Shown: positions 26,233 to 36,433 of the stretch, in pieces
How the letters are laid out: each line of letters starts with the position of its first letter
How positions within the stretch are numbered: the stretch's first letter is position 1
NCBI GenBank assembly: GCA_035549015.1
Contig: DASZRW010000075.1
Location: 1 to 64,000, forward strand
Length of the DNA: 64,000 nucleotides
Origin: JAFDZV01 sp035549015
GTDB lineage: Bacteria > Bacteroidota > Ignavibacteria > OLB7
Direction: 5' to 3'
Position numbers and translations under genes: made by a program
Notes under the pieces: model-generated
Seen by the model: the letters and a program-made list of their open reading frames with translations, nothing else
Databases searched by the model: none
Told to the model about the DNA's origin: nothing

Positions 26233-27735
26233 ATGATCAGTCATTCACAATGCGGGGTGTACGCTCACCCCCGTCTGCTCACACTCGGCATCCTTGCAAC
26301 GTTGCTCGCGGCATCCGCGGCGGCAGGGCTCTCCGCGCAGGAGGCATTTCCGGCAACGCATATCATCGTTGCATCCTCGCGCACCTTCGTTCCCGACTCG
26401 GCGCGCGGCGTCGGCGTCGGCTTCATGAATGTGGATCAGGTGGCCGGCTCCGAGCAATTTCGGATAACCCTCCTGCACGGCTCCAGTCCGATCTCGCAGA
26501 TATTCGCCCGCAAGCACACACTGGACGGAAGCGATCCCACACTCCAGGCATTCTTCTTCCCCGACGGAGTCACAACGGTCACCACCACGTTGAATGCCTT
26601 CAATGTGGAAGCCTTCAATGCGCTGGACTCCAACCTTCTCTACCTGGACATCCGCACGGAAGCCTACCCGGACAGCTTCATGGTTGGAATGGCCTATGCA
26701 ATCCCGAGCGCGGCGACCTACGAGTTCGACGGCCGCAACGTGGTTCCGCCGAACAGCGGCGCCGGCGGCAGCGGCTCCGGATACCTCATCTACGATCCCG
26801 CTACGCGCTCCGCGCGGTACATCGTCAACTGGAGCGACCTTGGCGGTGATGTGACCGGTGTGAAGATCCGTCGCGGCACGGCCGGGACCAACGGTCCCAA
26901 GGCCCTTGCGCTGCCGCTCTCCGCGGGGAGCAGCATGTGCGTCGGCATGTGGACCGGCATGAGCGATACGGACATTGCGGCGATGAAGCACGGGGCGCTC
27001 TACATCACCGTCAACACGGCGAGCCATCCGGATGGAGAGATACGCGGGCAGTTGATCCCGGTGGACATGTTCGCCGCCTCGCTCGAACCGGCCAACGAAG
27101 TTCCGCCGCAGTCCGGAACACTGGCGAGCGGAACGGCCTACATGGCGCTGGGCAGCTTCGCCGATGGCAGCTACACGCTGGCGGTGATCGGGGCATATGG
27201 CGATATCACGGACAGTGTCACGGCCGCCGGGCTCTATCTGGGAGCACCGGGGAACATCGGCCCGCTGCTCGAGACGGTGGAGAATGACGAGCCGCACCAT
27301 CTCGAGTTCTCAAAGGATATCGCCTCCGGCGAGATCACGGCGGATCAGGTGACGGCGATCCGTTCGGGCAACAGCTATCTGAACGTCTACTCTCCCGCCT
27401 ATGGCGGCGGCGAGATTCGCGGACAATTCGTCCCGGCCGGCACCAACTTCTTCCTCTCGGAGACGCCGCGCGAACATCCTGCGGCGACATCGGAGTTCAC
27501 GGCACAGATTGACCGCAACGGAACGATGGTGCATTTCACGCTTCCGGAATCGCTCGCAGGCACCGGAGCGCACATCGTTCTCTACGACATGCTGGGCCGG
27601 GCGATCGTCCAGGTTCCCGCCGACACGCGCTTCGTGTCGGTTGCAACGGATGGCCTTGCCAGCGGCGTCTACGTGGCGCAGGCCACGCGCGGCAGCGCGG
27701 CACCCGCAGTAGCGCGCTTCGTTGTTGCACGCTGA
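26233..27735 (+). CDS. Secreted CHRD-domain protein with T9SS sorting domain
   Basis: A 500-residue protein from the ATG at 26233, with a signal peptide (LLTLGILATLLAASAAAGLSAQ). Residues ~165-280 and ~285-400 are two CHRD domains: the first has 'GTAGTNGPKALALPL' and 'HGALYITVNTASHPDGEIRGQL', the second 'SYLNVYSPAYGGGEIRGQF'. The final ~75 residues are a type IX sorting domain ('GTGAHIVLYDMLGRAIV' ... 'LASGVYVAQA'). CHRD domains were first defined in chordin; their bacterial role is not established. A strong shared terminator follows. Confidence 0.9.
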   Translation: MISHSQCGVYAHPRLLTLGILATLLAASAAAGLSAQEAFPATHIIVASSRTFVPDSARGVGVGFMNVDQVAGSEQFRITLLHGSSPISQIFARKHTLDGSDPTLQAFFFPDGVTTVTTTLNAFNVEAFNALDSNLLYLDIRTEAYPDSFMVGMAYAIPSAATYEFDGRNVVPPNSGAGGSGSGYLIYDPATRSARYIVNWSDLGGDVTGVKIRRGTAGTNGPKALALPLSAGSSMCVGMWTGMSDTDIAAMKHGALYITVNTASHPDGEIRGQLIPVDMFAASLEPANEVPPQSGTLASGTAYMALGSFADGSYTLAVIGAYGDITDSVTAAGLYLGAPGNIGPLLETVENDEPHHLEFSKDIASGEITADQVTAIRSGNSYLNVYSPAYGGGEIRGQFVPAGTNFFLSETPREHPAATSEFTAQIDRNGTMVHFTLPESLAGTGAHIVLYDMLGRAIVQVPADTRFVSVATDGLASGVYVAQATRGSAAPAVARFVVAR

Positions 27736-27757
27736 GCGCTCCCTGCAGCGCGTCGTG

Positions 27758-27806
27758 AAAAGATCGGGCCCGCATCCGGATGGGGAAATGCGGGCCCGAT
27801 CTTTTT
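27758..27806. terminator. Bidirectional rho-independent terminator
   Basis: Perfect 18-bp arms (27758-27775 and 27788-27805) with A-run on the left and T-run on the right. It serves the convergent CHRD gene and the MoxR gene. Confidence 0.92.
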
Positions 27807-27825
27807 CCGTCTCACGTGCGCGCCT

Positions 27826-28878
<1,053 letters not shown>

Positions 28879-29105
28879 GTGCGGGGTTGCCGCCTCCGTT
28901 CACCATATCGGCCGGTCGGTTCCCGCGCGTTCTCCGAGGGCCGCCAGCCATTCCCCCAATCTCCCGCACCATGCAGACCGGCGAACGGATGCCCGTTGAA
29001 GACTCTCAATATAGGAATGCGGGAATATCGCGCTCCGGTCATTCTCCGTCCGCAGCCGCATGCACGGCCGCGATGCCGGTGCCTTCGTGCCGCCGCCGCG
29101 GGCCG

Positions 29106-30296
29106 TCAGGCCGGGAGCGAGGCCGGATCGGGGAGAACGGAGCCGCCAAGCCGCTCCGAGGCAGGCCCGGCAATGCCAAGCTCCACGAGATCGCAACAGG
29201 CCGCGAACGCATCCTCCACCGTGATCGAGGCAATCGAGTCGGCATCGGCCGATACCAGCATGCGGCACGGCACGCCGTACGGCCCCCAGTCCGTCGCGGC
29301 CACGTGGCCGGCATACATGGCGGCTACCGGCCTGTGCGTGGCGGAGGCCATGTGAACAACTCCGGTATCCGAACTGAACAGCATCACGCACCGCTCCACC
29401 ACGGCGGCAACTTCAAGCACGTCGCGTGTGGGTGGATACGCGCTCACCATCCCACCGGCACCGCAGCGGGCAACCAGGCGGTCCGCAAGCGAGCGATCGT
29501 TCGGCATCGCCAGCAGCAGCAGCGGGATCAGGGGATATCGCTCGCGAAGGAGCACCGCCAGCCGTTCGTACTTGTCGGCAGGCCAGACATTACGCTGATG
29601 GCTCACCGAGAGATTCATGAGCAGATACGGACCGTGGCCCGCCGCCGTCTCGCGCAGACGACGTGCCGCATTGTTCCGCGAGGCCTCGCCCACGGCCAGA
29701 TAGGGATGGATGCTCACCGCCTCCGGATCGATATCGATCACATCGCGAAGGACGTGCGGCACGCGGTCCCACATCGACTGAAGAACCGCCGCCGAACGTG
29801 ACTGCACGTTGAAGTAGGCGTTGTACGCATCGCTCTTCCAGATGGTGCCCTTCACCGCCCGCCGTCCGCCGATCAGATTGGCGATGATTCCCACCTTCGA
29901 ACTGCGGCCGAAGATCGCGCAGATGATCGCATCGTACCGCCTGCGGCGCGCCTCGCGAACCGCGCGCAGCAGCCCGCCGAGGCCGGGGCCGAGCTCGATG
30001 ATCCGGTCCACATTCGGATCCATCTCGATCACGCGCCGGTTTCGGGGCGAGGCCATTACATCGATCGCAACCGAAGGGTTGAGCCGCTTCAACAATGCGA
30101 AGGCCGGGAGCGTGGTGATCATGTCGCCGATGGCGTCGTACCGAAGGAACAGCACGCGACGGAGGTCCTGCGCCTGCAGCTTCCGCTCCAGCGGCCTGTT
30201 GCGCCAGATACGACGGAGCGCGGCCATCCAGAAGCGCCGGTTCAGCACTTCGAGCGGTTTCAGCCTGCGTCCGATGCGGGAAAGAATCTGGCTCAT
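29106..30296 (-). CDS. GT9-family glycosyltransferase (heptosyltransferase-like)
   Basis: A 396-residue protein. The GT9 N-terminal motif is 'RVLFLRYDAIGDMITTLPA' (about residues 47-65), followed by 'DVMASPRNRRV' and, in the C-terminal half, 'PYLLMNLSVSHQRNVWP' and 'FSSDTGVVHMASA'. These match ADP-heptose:LPS heptosyltransferases, which extend the lipopolysaccharide core on the inner face of the inner membrane. The acceptor cannot be deduced. Confidence 0.9.
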   Translation of the reverse strand: MSQILSRIGRRLKPLEVLNRRFWMAALRRIWRNRPLERKLQAQDLRRVLFLRYDAIGDMITTLPAFALLKRLNPSVAIDVMASPRNRRVIEMDPNVDRIIELGPGLGGLLRAVREARRRRYDAIICAIFGRSSKVGIIANLIGGRRAVKGTIWKSDAYNAYFNVQSRSAAVLQSMWDRVPHVLRDVIDIDPEAVSIHPYLAVGEASRNNAARRLRETAAGHGPYLLMNLSVSHQRNVWPADKYERLAVLLRERYPLIPLLLLAMPNDRSLADRLVARCGAGGMVSAYPPTRDVLEVAAVVERCVMLFSSDTGVVHMASATHRPVAAMYAGHVAATDWGPYGVPCRMLVSADADSIASITVEDAFAACCDLVELGIAGPASERLGGSVLPDPASLPA

Positions 30297-30387
30297 GCGT
30301 GCCGATGGAACCGTGAAGGTGCGCGGGCTCCGGCCGCCCGGCGCAGGAAGGCAGCTGCAGCGTGATGACCTGTGAGGCAGGAACGAT

Positions 30388-31005
30388 CTATACGAACGCC
30401 TCCAGTTCCTCGCGGCCTGCGATCCGGATTCCGAGATCGCTTACCAGTCCGTTGTCGAGCCCGTAGATCCATCCGTGAACGGCAAGACGCTGCCCGCGCT
30501 CCCAGGCATCCTGCACGATCGTTGTATGCGCAACGTTCAGCACCTGTTCGATCACGTTCAGTTCGCACAACCTGTTTACACCTTCCTCTCCCTCCAGCCC
30601 TGCGAGGTCGGCCGATCTCTTCATCATCACGTCCTGAATGTGCCGCAGCCAGTTATCGATCAGCCCCAGACGCCGGCCCTCAAGCGCCGCCCGAACGCCG
30701 CCGCAGCCGTAATGCCCGCAGACGATGATATGCTTCACCTTCAGGACGTCCACCGCGAACTGAATCACGGAGAGGCAGTTGAGGTCCGTATGCACCACCA
30801 CATTCGCAACGTTGCGATGCACGAAAAGTTCGCCCGGCATCAGGTCCACGATCTCGTTCGCGGGAACGCGGCTGTCCGAACAGCCGATCCAGAGATACTC
30901 GGGCGTCTGCTGCTCCGAAAGCTTCCGGAAGAACTCCGGATCGCGAGCGTTCATGGAGTCCGCCCACCGGCGATTGTTGCCGAGGAGATGTTCGAGGGTT
31001 TGCAT
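30388..31005 (-). CDS. can: Beta-class carbonic anhydrase
   Basis: A 205-residue protein of typical length. Zinc ligands Cys42, His98 and Cys101 lie in GCSDSRVP and CGHYGCGG, with the Asp44-Arg46 catalytic dyad. It interconverts CO2 and bicarbonate, supplying bicarbonate for carboxylation. It is cytoplasmic, with no signal peptide, and is a single gene 91 bases from the GT9 start on the same strand. Confidence 0.96.
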   Translation of the reverse strand: MQTLEHLLGNNRRWADSMNARDPEFFRKLSEQQTPEYLWIGCSDSRVPANEIVDLMPGELFVHRNVANVVVHTDLNCLSVIQFAVDVLKVKHIIVCGHYGCGGVRAALEGRRLGLIDNWLRHIQDVMMKRSADLAGLEGEEGVNRLCELNVIEQVLNVAHTTIVQDAWERGQRLAVHGWIYGLDNGLVSDLGIRIAGREELEAFV

Positions 31006-31100
31006 CGGGTTGATTGTTCAGGATTGCCTTTCAGGACGTACTATCGGGTCGCGGAATTGCCTGCGGGAAGGAGACGCAGGCAGGGAAACCGGACGGCATC

Positions 31101-32264
31101 TCACCCCCGGCCCCGAGTCCGGGTTCGGTAGGCGGTGATTGCGCCGATCACGGAGGTCAGGAGAACGCCCAGTACGAATGTTCCCGGCACCACCACAACC
31201 ACCAGCGCCATGCCGTCGCCGTAGCGATAGGTATGCGAGAGGTGCCCACCGAAGAGCGAGTGCAGCAGCGTCCCTTCCAGCAGTCCGGCCGCGAGCATTC
31301 CGCCCGCACAGAGAAGGCCGATGCCGATGGCGCCTGCTGCTGCAGCGATGGTTCGCCCTCCGCCGCGCAATCCCAGCCGGCCCAGCTTTCGTCCGCCCAC
31401 CACACAGAGCAGGAGCGAGATCACCGCCATTGCATGCATCGGCAGCGACTCCGCCACATACAGGCGAAATGCCGATGGCTGCGGCGGGCGAACCGAGAGG
31501 GCGATCGCATCGGCGGGGACACCGTTGTACTCGCCGGTAAGCGTATCCCCGCGCCGCTGCATCACGGGTGATGCCGCCGCCTCCCACTGCGGCGGAAGAA
31601 CGACGCGCGCATGAAGCGTGCCGAATCCGCTCCACCTGCGGGCGGGCGCGAGCACGTAGCCCAGCTGCCAGATGTCCGAGGGACCGCGGCTCCCGTTGCG
31701 TGTCAGCAATACGTTGTAGAGCACACCGATGGTGTGAACGCCCGGCGGTATGGTTATGTGAAAGCGGAAGACCGGAACGCGCTGCGTATCCGGCTGGCCG
31801 GTAACGGCAGGGCCGAAGTTTCTGTGGTCCTGGACGGCGGCCTCGTAGCGGAGCGAATCGCCGGCGCCGAACAGCGGCGTGTAGAGCGGCGGCATCCACT
31901 GCGGCGGCAGCGCGACGGAATCCACCGTCACTCCCTGCACGGCCGAGGAATCGAGCACCACACGGTACGACGCCGCCCCCCAGTGGCCGTAGGCGGCGGC
32001 AACGAAGACGAGGTCCAGACTCCGGGCGGCGCCGTTGTTCTGCACAACGTAGAGCGCGTTGACCGTGCCGATGGAACTGTCCGGCACCTGATGCAGATCG
32101 ATCAGCAGGTGCTCCTCTGCGATATGCAGCGAATCGAGAACTGCGGAGGGCTCACCAACCGCGTCACCTTCATGGATCGGGTTGGCCATGTTTGCCGTGG
32201 CAGACGGCCGGGTGAGAAGTGCGAGGGTTGCGATCAGAACGATCGCACGGATTGGCAGATGCAT
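31101..32264 (-). CDS. Membrane protein with large extracytoplasmic domain, unknown function
   Basis: A 387-residue protein from the ATG at 32262-32264, with an N-terminal signal (AIVLIATLALLTRPSATA). About 250 residues of beta-rich extracytoplasmic domain follow ('VNALYVVQNNGAARSLDLVF', 'VFRFHITIPPGVHTIGVLY'). Three hydrophobic helices lie at the C-terminus (around 'HAMAVISLLLCVVGG', 'AAAAGAIGIGLLCAGG', 'LVVVVVPGTFVLGVLL'). I do not recognise the family. Confidence 0.7.
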   Translation of the reverse strand: MHLPIRAIVLIATLALLTRPSATANMANPIHEGDAVGEPSAVLDSLHIAEEHLLIDLHQVPDSSIGTVNALYVVQNNGAARSLDLVFVAAAYGHWGAASYRVVLDSSAVQGVTVDSVALPPQWMPPLYTPLFGAGDSLRYEAAVQDHRNFGPAVTGQPDTQRVPVFRFHITIPPGVHTIGVLYNVLLTRNGSRGPSDIWQLGYVLAPARRWSGFGTLHARVVLPPQWEAAASPVMQRRGDTLTGEYNGVPADAIALSVRPPQPSAFRLYVAESLPMHAMAVISLLLCVVGGRKLGRLGLRGGGRTIAAAAGAIGIGLLCAGGMLAAGLLEGTLLHSLFGGHLSHTYRYGDGMALVVVVVPGTFVLGVLLTSVIGAITAYRTRTRGRG

Positions 32265-32555
32265 GGGGCGAAGATAGTGATTGACGCTCAGTGTGCATGC
32301 GGTTCGCAGCGGAGCGCTTCTCGGAAATACTTTCTGGAGCGCATCCTCGGCAGCAGAGCGCGTTCGCGTTCCAACCGCTGCCGCTCGCCGCCAATCGGCC
32401 GCCTGCATGTTATGCCGGCTTGCATCACGTGTCTCGCTGCATGAACAACTCCGACAGGCGATCCACGCCGCGGCGGCCGGGAACCATACGCTTCGCAGGG
32501 CGGAAGCAGCGCATCTCCGGCGCGGCCCGCCCGGGATATCGCAGCGCGATCGTAC

Positions 32556-32585
32556 GCACCATGATGGTGCACACCATGATGGTGC
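32556..32585. repeat. Duplicated 15-nt palindrome over signal-peptide start
   Basis: GCACCATGATGGTGC (32556-32570) is a perfect inverted repeat around a single central base. It repeats 15 bases later (CACCATGATGGTG, 32572-32584) and supplies the candidate start codons of the next gene. Confidence 0.6.
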
Positions 32586-33118
32586 GCAGCGCGATGGTAT
32601 GCGCCGCCATCGCATTCATCCTGCCACTACGGACGGCACAGGCACAGACGAACGCCCCGGAATCCCGCGATCATTTCTTCTTCCCATTCATCTTCGGCTA
32701 TCATATGACGTTCGGCGCGGACGGCATCGGCGGCCACCACCTCAACATCGGCCTCGGCATGATCGGCAACCGGGGTCTGCACGATACAACCGTTGTGGAT
32801 CTCGTCCCGGCGCTGATCGGAACCGCGACCGTGGAGGTGGGGTACAGCAAGGGGAAGCTGGTGTTCGCACCGATGATCTCCGGGTATCTGGCGGGCGGCC
32901 TGGCGCTCGGCTTCAACGTGGGACTGTTGACCGACGGCAGGGAGTTCCGCGCGCTGGTGCGCCCGCTCTTCGGCGTTGGGCTTGCACCGGAGAACGATGG
33001 CTTCGCCCTCACCTACGGCTACACGCTCACGATTCCGTGGGGCCAGGAGATGATTGCACGAAGCACCGGCGCGATCGACCTGATGAAGGGAGCGTGGAGA
33101 CGCCCGCAGAATCCGTAG
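32561..33118 (+). CDS. Secreted protein of unknown function
   Basis: A 185-residue protein from the ATG at 32561, chosen because 'MVCAAIAFILPLRTAQAQ' makes a good signal peptide. An upstream in-frame ATG at 32441 would add 40 basic residues. The mature part is Gly- and beta-rich ('HHLNIGLGMIGNRGLHD', 'GYLAGGLALGFNVGLL'), consistent with a small outer-membrane or envelope protein. The frame is clear; the function is not recognised. Confidence 0.65.
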   Translation: MMVHTMMVRSAMVCAAIAFILPLRTAQAQTNAPESRDHFFFPFIFGYHMTFGADGIGGHHLNIGLGMIGNRGLHDTTVVDLVPALIGTATVEVGYSKGKLVFAPMISGYLAGGLALGFNVGLLTDGREFRALVRPLFGVGLAPENDGFALTYGYTLTIPWGQEMIARSTGAIDLMKGAWRRPQNP

Positions 33119-33154
33119 TCGCCGGCACCTGCAGTTGTCATCGGCGCCGGCAAC

Positions 33155-33191
33155 GCATGGGCATGGCATCGCATGGGCATGGCATCGCATG
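33155..33191. repeat. 16-bp tandem repeat
   Basis: 2.3 perfect copies of GCATGGGCATGGCATC, upstream of the DoxX gene. Confidence 0.85.
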
Positions 33192-33268
33192 TCACGGACT
33201 CGTATGTTCACCGCCACTCCCCCGCCTTACCGGATCGACTCGGACCCGAACATTTCGGAAACGGCACC

Positions 33269-33715
33269 ATGCTTCAACAATCATCACGCGGCAGCCGTCT
33301 CGGCCGTCTGCTCGCAGCCCCGTTTGGAACCGGGCTCGCGCTTACACTGCTCCGGCTGTGGGTCGGCATCATGCTCATCACCCACGGCACAGGCAAGGTC
33401 ATGGGTGGAATGGAGCGGTTCACCGCAGGCGTCACGAAGCTGGGCTTCCCGGCGCCGGAGGCGTTTGCGTGGGCCGCAGCCCTCTCGGAGTTCGCCGGCG
33501 GCATCGCGCTCGTGCTGGGCCTCGGCACACGGGTTGCATGCATCTTCATCTCCTGCACGATGTTCGTCGCGGCGTTCATGCAGAATGCGGGGAAGCCATT
33601 CTCACAGCAGGAGCTTGCCGTCACCTATCTCGTTCTCGCCGTGGTGATCTTCATCGCAGGTCCCGGCCGCTACAGCATCGATGCGTTCCTGGCCCGCTCG
33701 TCCGGCAGAACATGA
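33269..33715 (+). CDS. DoxX-family membrane protein
   Basis: A 148-residue protein with four hydrophobic helices and the DoxX/TQO_small_DoxX pattern 'LRLWVGIMLITHGTGKVMGG', 'GFPAPEAFAWAAALSEFAGGI', 'FMQNAGKPFSQQELAVTYL'. DoxX-like proteins are small inner-membrane proteins linked to quinone or redox functions in several bacteria. The start at 33269 follows from the family N-terminus. A single gene. Confidence 0.88.
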   Translation: MLQQSSRGSRLGRLLAAPFGTGLALTLLRLWVGIMLITHGTGKVMGGMERFTAGVTKLGFPAPEAFAWAAALSEFAGGIALVLGLGTRVACIFISCTMFVAAFMQNAGKPFSQQELAVTYLVLAVVIFIAGPGRYSIDAFLARSSGRT

Positions 33716-33904
33716 TGGCGCAGCCGGATACTCGCGCGTCCGCATCGGCGTTCACGTTTTCCGCAGCACGTTCGTCACGGAGTGAAGACGCATACGCAAC
33801 GGCACCGGCCTCGCGCCCGGGTTGAAGATCCCGACGGAGAGCCGGCATGCGGCATCAATCGAATATTCTGACGCACGTCATAGATCCAGGACTCAACCCC
33901 GTGC

Positions 33905-33912
33905 TATGTTTG
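33905..33912 (+). promoter_or_regulatory. Candidate -7 promoter box
   Basis: TATGTTTG matches the Bacteroidota -7 consensus TAnnTTTG exactly, 58 bases before the DUF5335 start. No clear -33 box was seen. Confidence 0.4.
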
Positions 33913-33970
33913 ACGCACGATGCGACACGCGGCACGCAACGCCGTATTCTGAACAGTGGAGGGTACAACG

Positions 33971-34297
33971 ATGTCAACGAGAAAGCTGGATCAACAGGAG
34001 TGGGGCTCGTATTTCGACCGGATTACGAAGTCCCTCACGCATGAGCATATGCCGATCTACACCGAGGTGCGTGTGATGGAACAGGGTGTGGGCTCGCAGA
34101 CGGAGACGTCGTGGACGCCGCTGATCGGCATCACGTTCAACTACCGGGCGAACACGCTGGAGGTGGCGACGGACCCGATCGACCATATGATCCCGGAGCC
34201 GAGCGAGATCTATGTGATGGAGGATGCGCAGGGACTCCCGACCACGGTGGAGGTTCTCTCCGCAGAGACGAAGCAGGTGATCGAACTGCGCTACTGA
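33971..34297 (+). CDS. DUF5335-family protein
   Basis: A 108-residue soluble protein. 'DQQEWGSYFDRITKSL' and 'EVATDPIDHMIPEPSEIYV' match DUF5335, a small family of unknown function in GC-rich bacteria. A good Shine-Dalgarno sequence (GGAGGG) lies about 8 bases before the ATG. It is a single gene followed by a convergent terminator-like hairpin. Confidence 0.8.
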   Translation: MSTRKLDQQEWGSYFDRITKSLTHEHMPIYTEVRVMEQGVGSQTETSWTPLIGITFNYRANTLEVATDPIDHMIPEPSEIYVMEDAQGLPTTVEVLSAETKQVIELRY

Positions 34298-34325
34298 GCG
34301 GTGGCAGTTCCTTCGCGAACGGACG

Positions 34326-34354
34326 ATGCCGGAGCAGAGAGACCGCTCCGGCAT
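34326..34354. terminator. Terminator-like hairpin between convergent genes
   Basis: A perfect 10-bp stem ATGCCGGAGC (34326-34335) with GCTCCGGCAT (34345-34354) and a 9-nt loop. It has no T-run. Confidence 0.55.
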
Positions 34355-34423
34355 GACGAAGATCGGCAACCGGTTCCCGCGCATGGGGCCGTGCACGAGG
34401 CGTGGCGCCGGTCCGCACACGAG

Positions 34424-35638
34424 CTATTGCACGATGAGCTGGAGCGTGGTTCGCCGCATGCCGGAGCGGATCTCCACCATGTATGGACCGGCTGCAAGCC
34501 CGGCAACGTTCAATGCAGCCGTGGGGGTCCCATCCGGCACGACGGAGGTGCCGACACATTCCCCCAGGCAGTCGAAGAGGCGGACTTCAGCTCCATCCCA
34601 GCCTGAGGGGAGGGTAAGGAGTGCATGCCCGTGCGAGGGGTTGGGTGCGATGGCGGGCGCCGCTGAGCCGTTGGCTCGCGTGGCTACTCCGCTCGCGAGG
34701 AAATCCAGTTGCCACCAGTCACCGTAGTCCGCCGTATCGAGATCGCCGCCAAGGCCGATGTACGCGCTGTTCCCGACAACGGCGGCGCTCGCGAGCAGAC
34801 GCCCCGGGGTTCCCGGCATCACGGTGTAGAACGCCCACGTTCCCAGATCCGGATCGTAGCGATAGATGTCCGTACGAAGCTCCGTGAAGCCCGCCTCACC
34901 CAATCCCACATACGCCTTCCCCGCATACGTGAATGCAACGCACCCGGCGCGCGCTGGCTCCGGGAAGGGACCGCGATCGCTCCATGCATTGGAATCGGGA
35001 TCGTAGCGATAGAGGTTGTGAATCTCCGTGCCCCGCACCAGGCCGGTGGCCATGTATCCGTAGTTGCCGAGAACGAAGGCCCCCACGTAGAACGCACCAC
35101 CTACGATGATGTTCGCCTTGCGCGTCCAGAGATCCTGCACGGGATCGTATGCATACATGTCCCGCATCTCACTGACAAGCAGTCGTCCGGTAAATCCGCC
35201 CCCCACGTAGACCGTCCCGTTGATGTTCATGGCGAACGCGCCGCATCGCGTAGACCCGGGAAGGTCGGCTCGCTGGGACCACGTATCCGCGGCAGCATCG
35301 TATGCCCAGAGGTCGCGAAGCGTCACGGAGTCCTGATCCAGACCGAGGCCCACGTAGCCGGTGTTCCCCACGGTGAAGGCCGTTGCATCCAGCCGCTCGG
35401 TGACGACGTTCGGCACGTCCTTCTTCCGGCTCCATTTATGCGTGGTTACGCAGTAGCCGTAGCAATCGATACTGTGCGTGCCGCCAACCACGTAGACCGT
35501 GTCGCCGATCACGAACGTGGCCGCGCCGGTCCGCGCCCGGCCGGGGAGCGAATCCAGTTGCGTCCAGACCTGCGCGTGAAGAGCAGTCTGCAGAAGAAGA
35601 AGGGTGAGAACCGGCAGGAGTGGGTAGAGTGGTCTCAT
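34424..35638 (-). CDS. Secreted Kelch-repeat protein with T9SS sorting domain
   Basis: A 404-residue protein. The signal peptide is 'LLPVLTLLLLQTALHAQ'. An alternative ATG two codons upstream (35642-35644) is equally possible. Six Kelch-like blades follow, each with 'G...Y.GGG/GLG ... D...YDP....W' (for example 'NGTVYVGGGFTG', 'DLWAYDAAADTWSQ'), expected to form one beta-propeller. The C-terminal 'APNPSHGHALLTLP...LAAGPYMVEI' is a type IX sorting domain, so the protein should be surface-exposed or released. The ligand is unknown. Confidence 0.88.
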   Translation of the reverse strand: MRPLYPLLPVLTLLLLQTALHAQVWTQLDSLPGRARTGAATFVIGDTVYVVGGTHSIDCYGYCVTTHKWSRKKDVPNVVTERLDATAFTVGNTGYVGLGLDQDSVTLRDLWAYDAAADTWSQRADLPGSTRCGAFAMNINGTVYVGGGFTGRLLVSEMRDMYAYDPVQDLWTRKANIIVGGAFYVGAFVLGNYGYMATGLVRGTEIHNLYRYDPDSNAWSDRGPFPEPARAGCVAFTYAGKAYVGLGEAGFTELRTDIYRYDPDLGTWAFYTVMPGTPGRLLASAAVVGNSAYIGLGGDLDTADYGDWWQLDFLASGVATRANGSAAPAIAPNPSHGHALLTLPSGWDGAEVRLFDCLGECVGTSVVPDGTPTAALNVAGLAAGPYMVEIRSGMRRTTLQLIVQ

Positions 35639-35776
35639 GTGCATTGTTTCGGTTGATGTTGCCGAAGCCTGCCATGAGTATAGCCATGCGGAACGTGACC
35701 GGCAATGAAAATGGCGAGGCCCCGCACGCTCATGCACGCAGGACCTTGGGCTGCCTCGGTGCGGATGCGGGCACGG

Positions 35777-36337
35777 CTACGACTCGAGCATCGCGATGAT
35801 ATCCGCGGCGGGAAGCGTGCGCGCAATTGCGGTCCCGAGATACTGCAGGCTCACCCGGTGATGCTCCTCATCGTACGACGCAACGCAGTCCGTTGCAATG
35901 GCCACCTCATGGTCACGCTGATACGCATCGATGGCGGCGGTCCGCACGCAGGCGTGGGTGTTGATGCCGGCAAGCACCAGCACCTCCGGGCGCCTCCGCG
36001 CGAGCACGGCATCCAGATCGGTTCCGAAGAAGGCGCTGTATCGCTTCTTGACGATCACCGTATCCCCGGGCCTGCAGTCGAGTTCATCCAGCATGAGACA
36101 GCCGCGCGTCCCGGCAATGGTGATGGAGAGATTCCGTTTCCGCATTGCGAGAAACGCATCGCTCAGATCGGGGGCGAACTCCTGACGGACCCAGATCACC
36201 GGCTGGCCGTGGGCCCGGAACGCGCGCACCAGCCCGTTGATGGAGGCCGCAAGCCGTTCGCGCTGCGCGGCCAGCGCGGCGCTACGCTCGAAGAAGTCAT
36301 TGAGCATGTCGATCACAATCAGCGTCATCGCGGGCAT
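35777..36337 (-). CDS. Isochorismatase-family cysteine hydrolase
   Basis: A 186-residue protein with the triad Asp10 (VIDMLNDF), Lys98 (VKKRYSAF) and Cys130 (GINTHACVRTAA), as in nicotinamidases, isochorismatases and related amidases. The cis-peptide region GINTHAC is conserved. The substrate cannot be assigned from sequence: nicotinamidases normally have a D-x-H zinc site, not clearly visible here. It is 96 bases downstream of citrate synthase on the same strand. Confidence 0.9.
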   Translation of the reverse strand: MPAMTLIVIDMLNDFFERSAALAAQRERLAASINGLVRAFRAHGQPVIWVRQEFAPDLSDAFLAMRKRNLSITIAGTRGCLMLDELDCRPGDTVIVKKRYSAFFGTDLDAVLARRRPEVLVLAGINTHACVRTAAIDAYQRDHEVAIATDCVASYDEEHHRVSLQYLGTAIARTLPAADIIAMLES

Positions 36338-36433
36338 GGTATCTCCGTTGAATCCCGAGTGCGTGCAAACGTTGGAACGTGCATTCAGACGCGACGGCGC
36401 CTGCCGCGAAGCCGTGCAGATGCCGATGCATCG

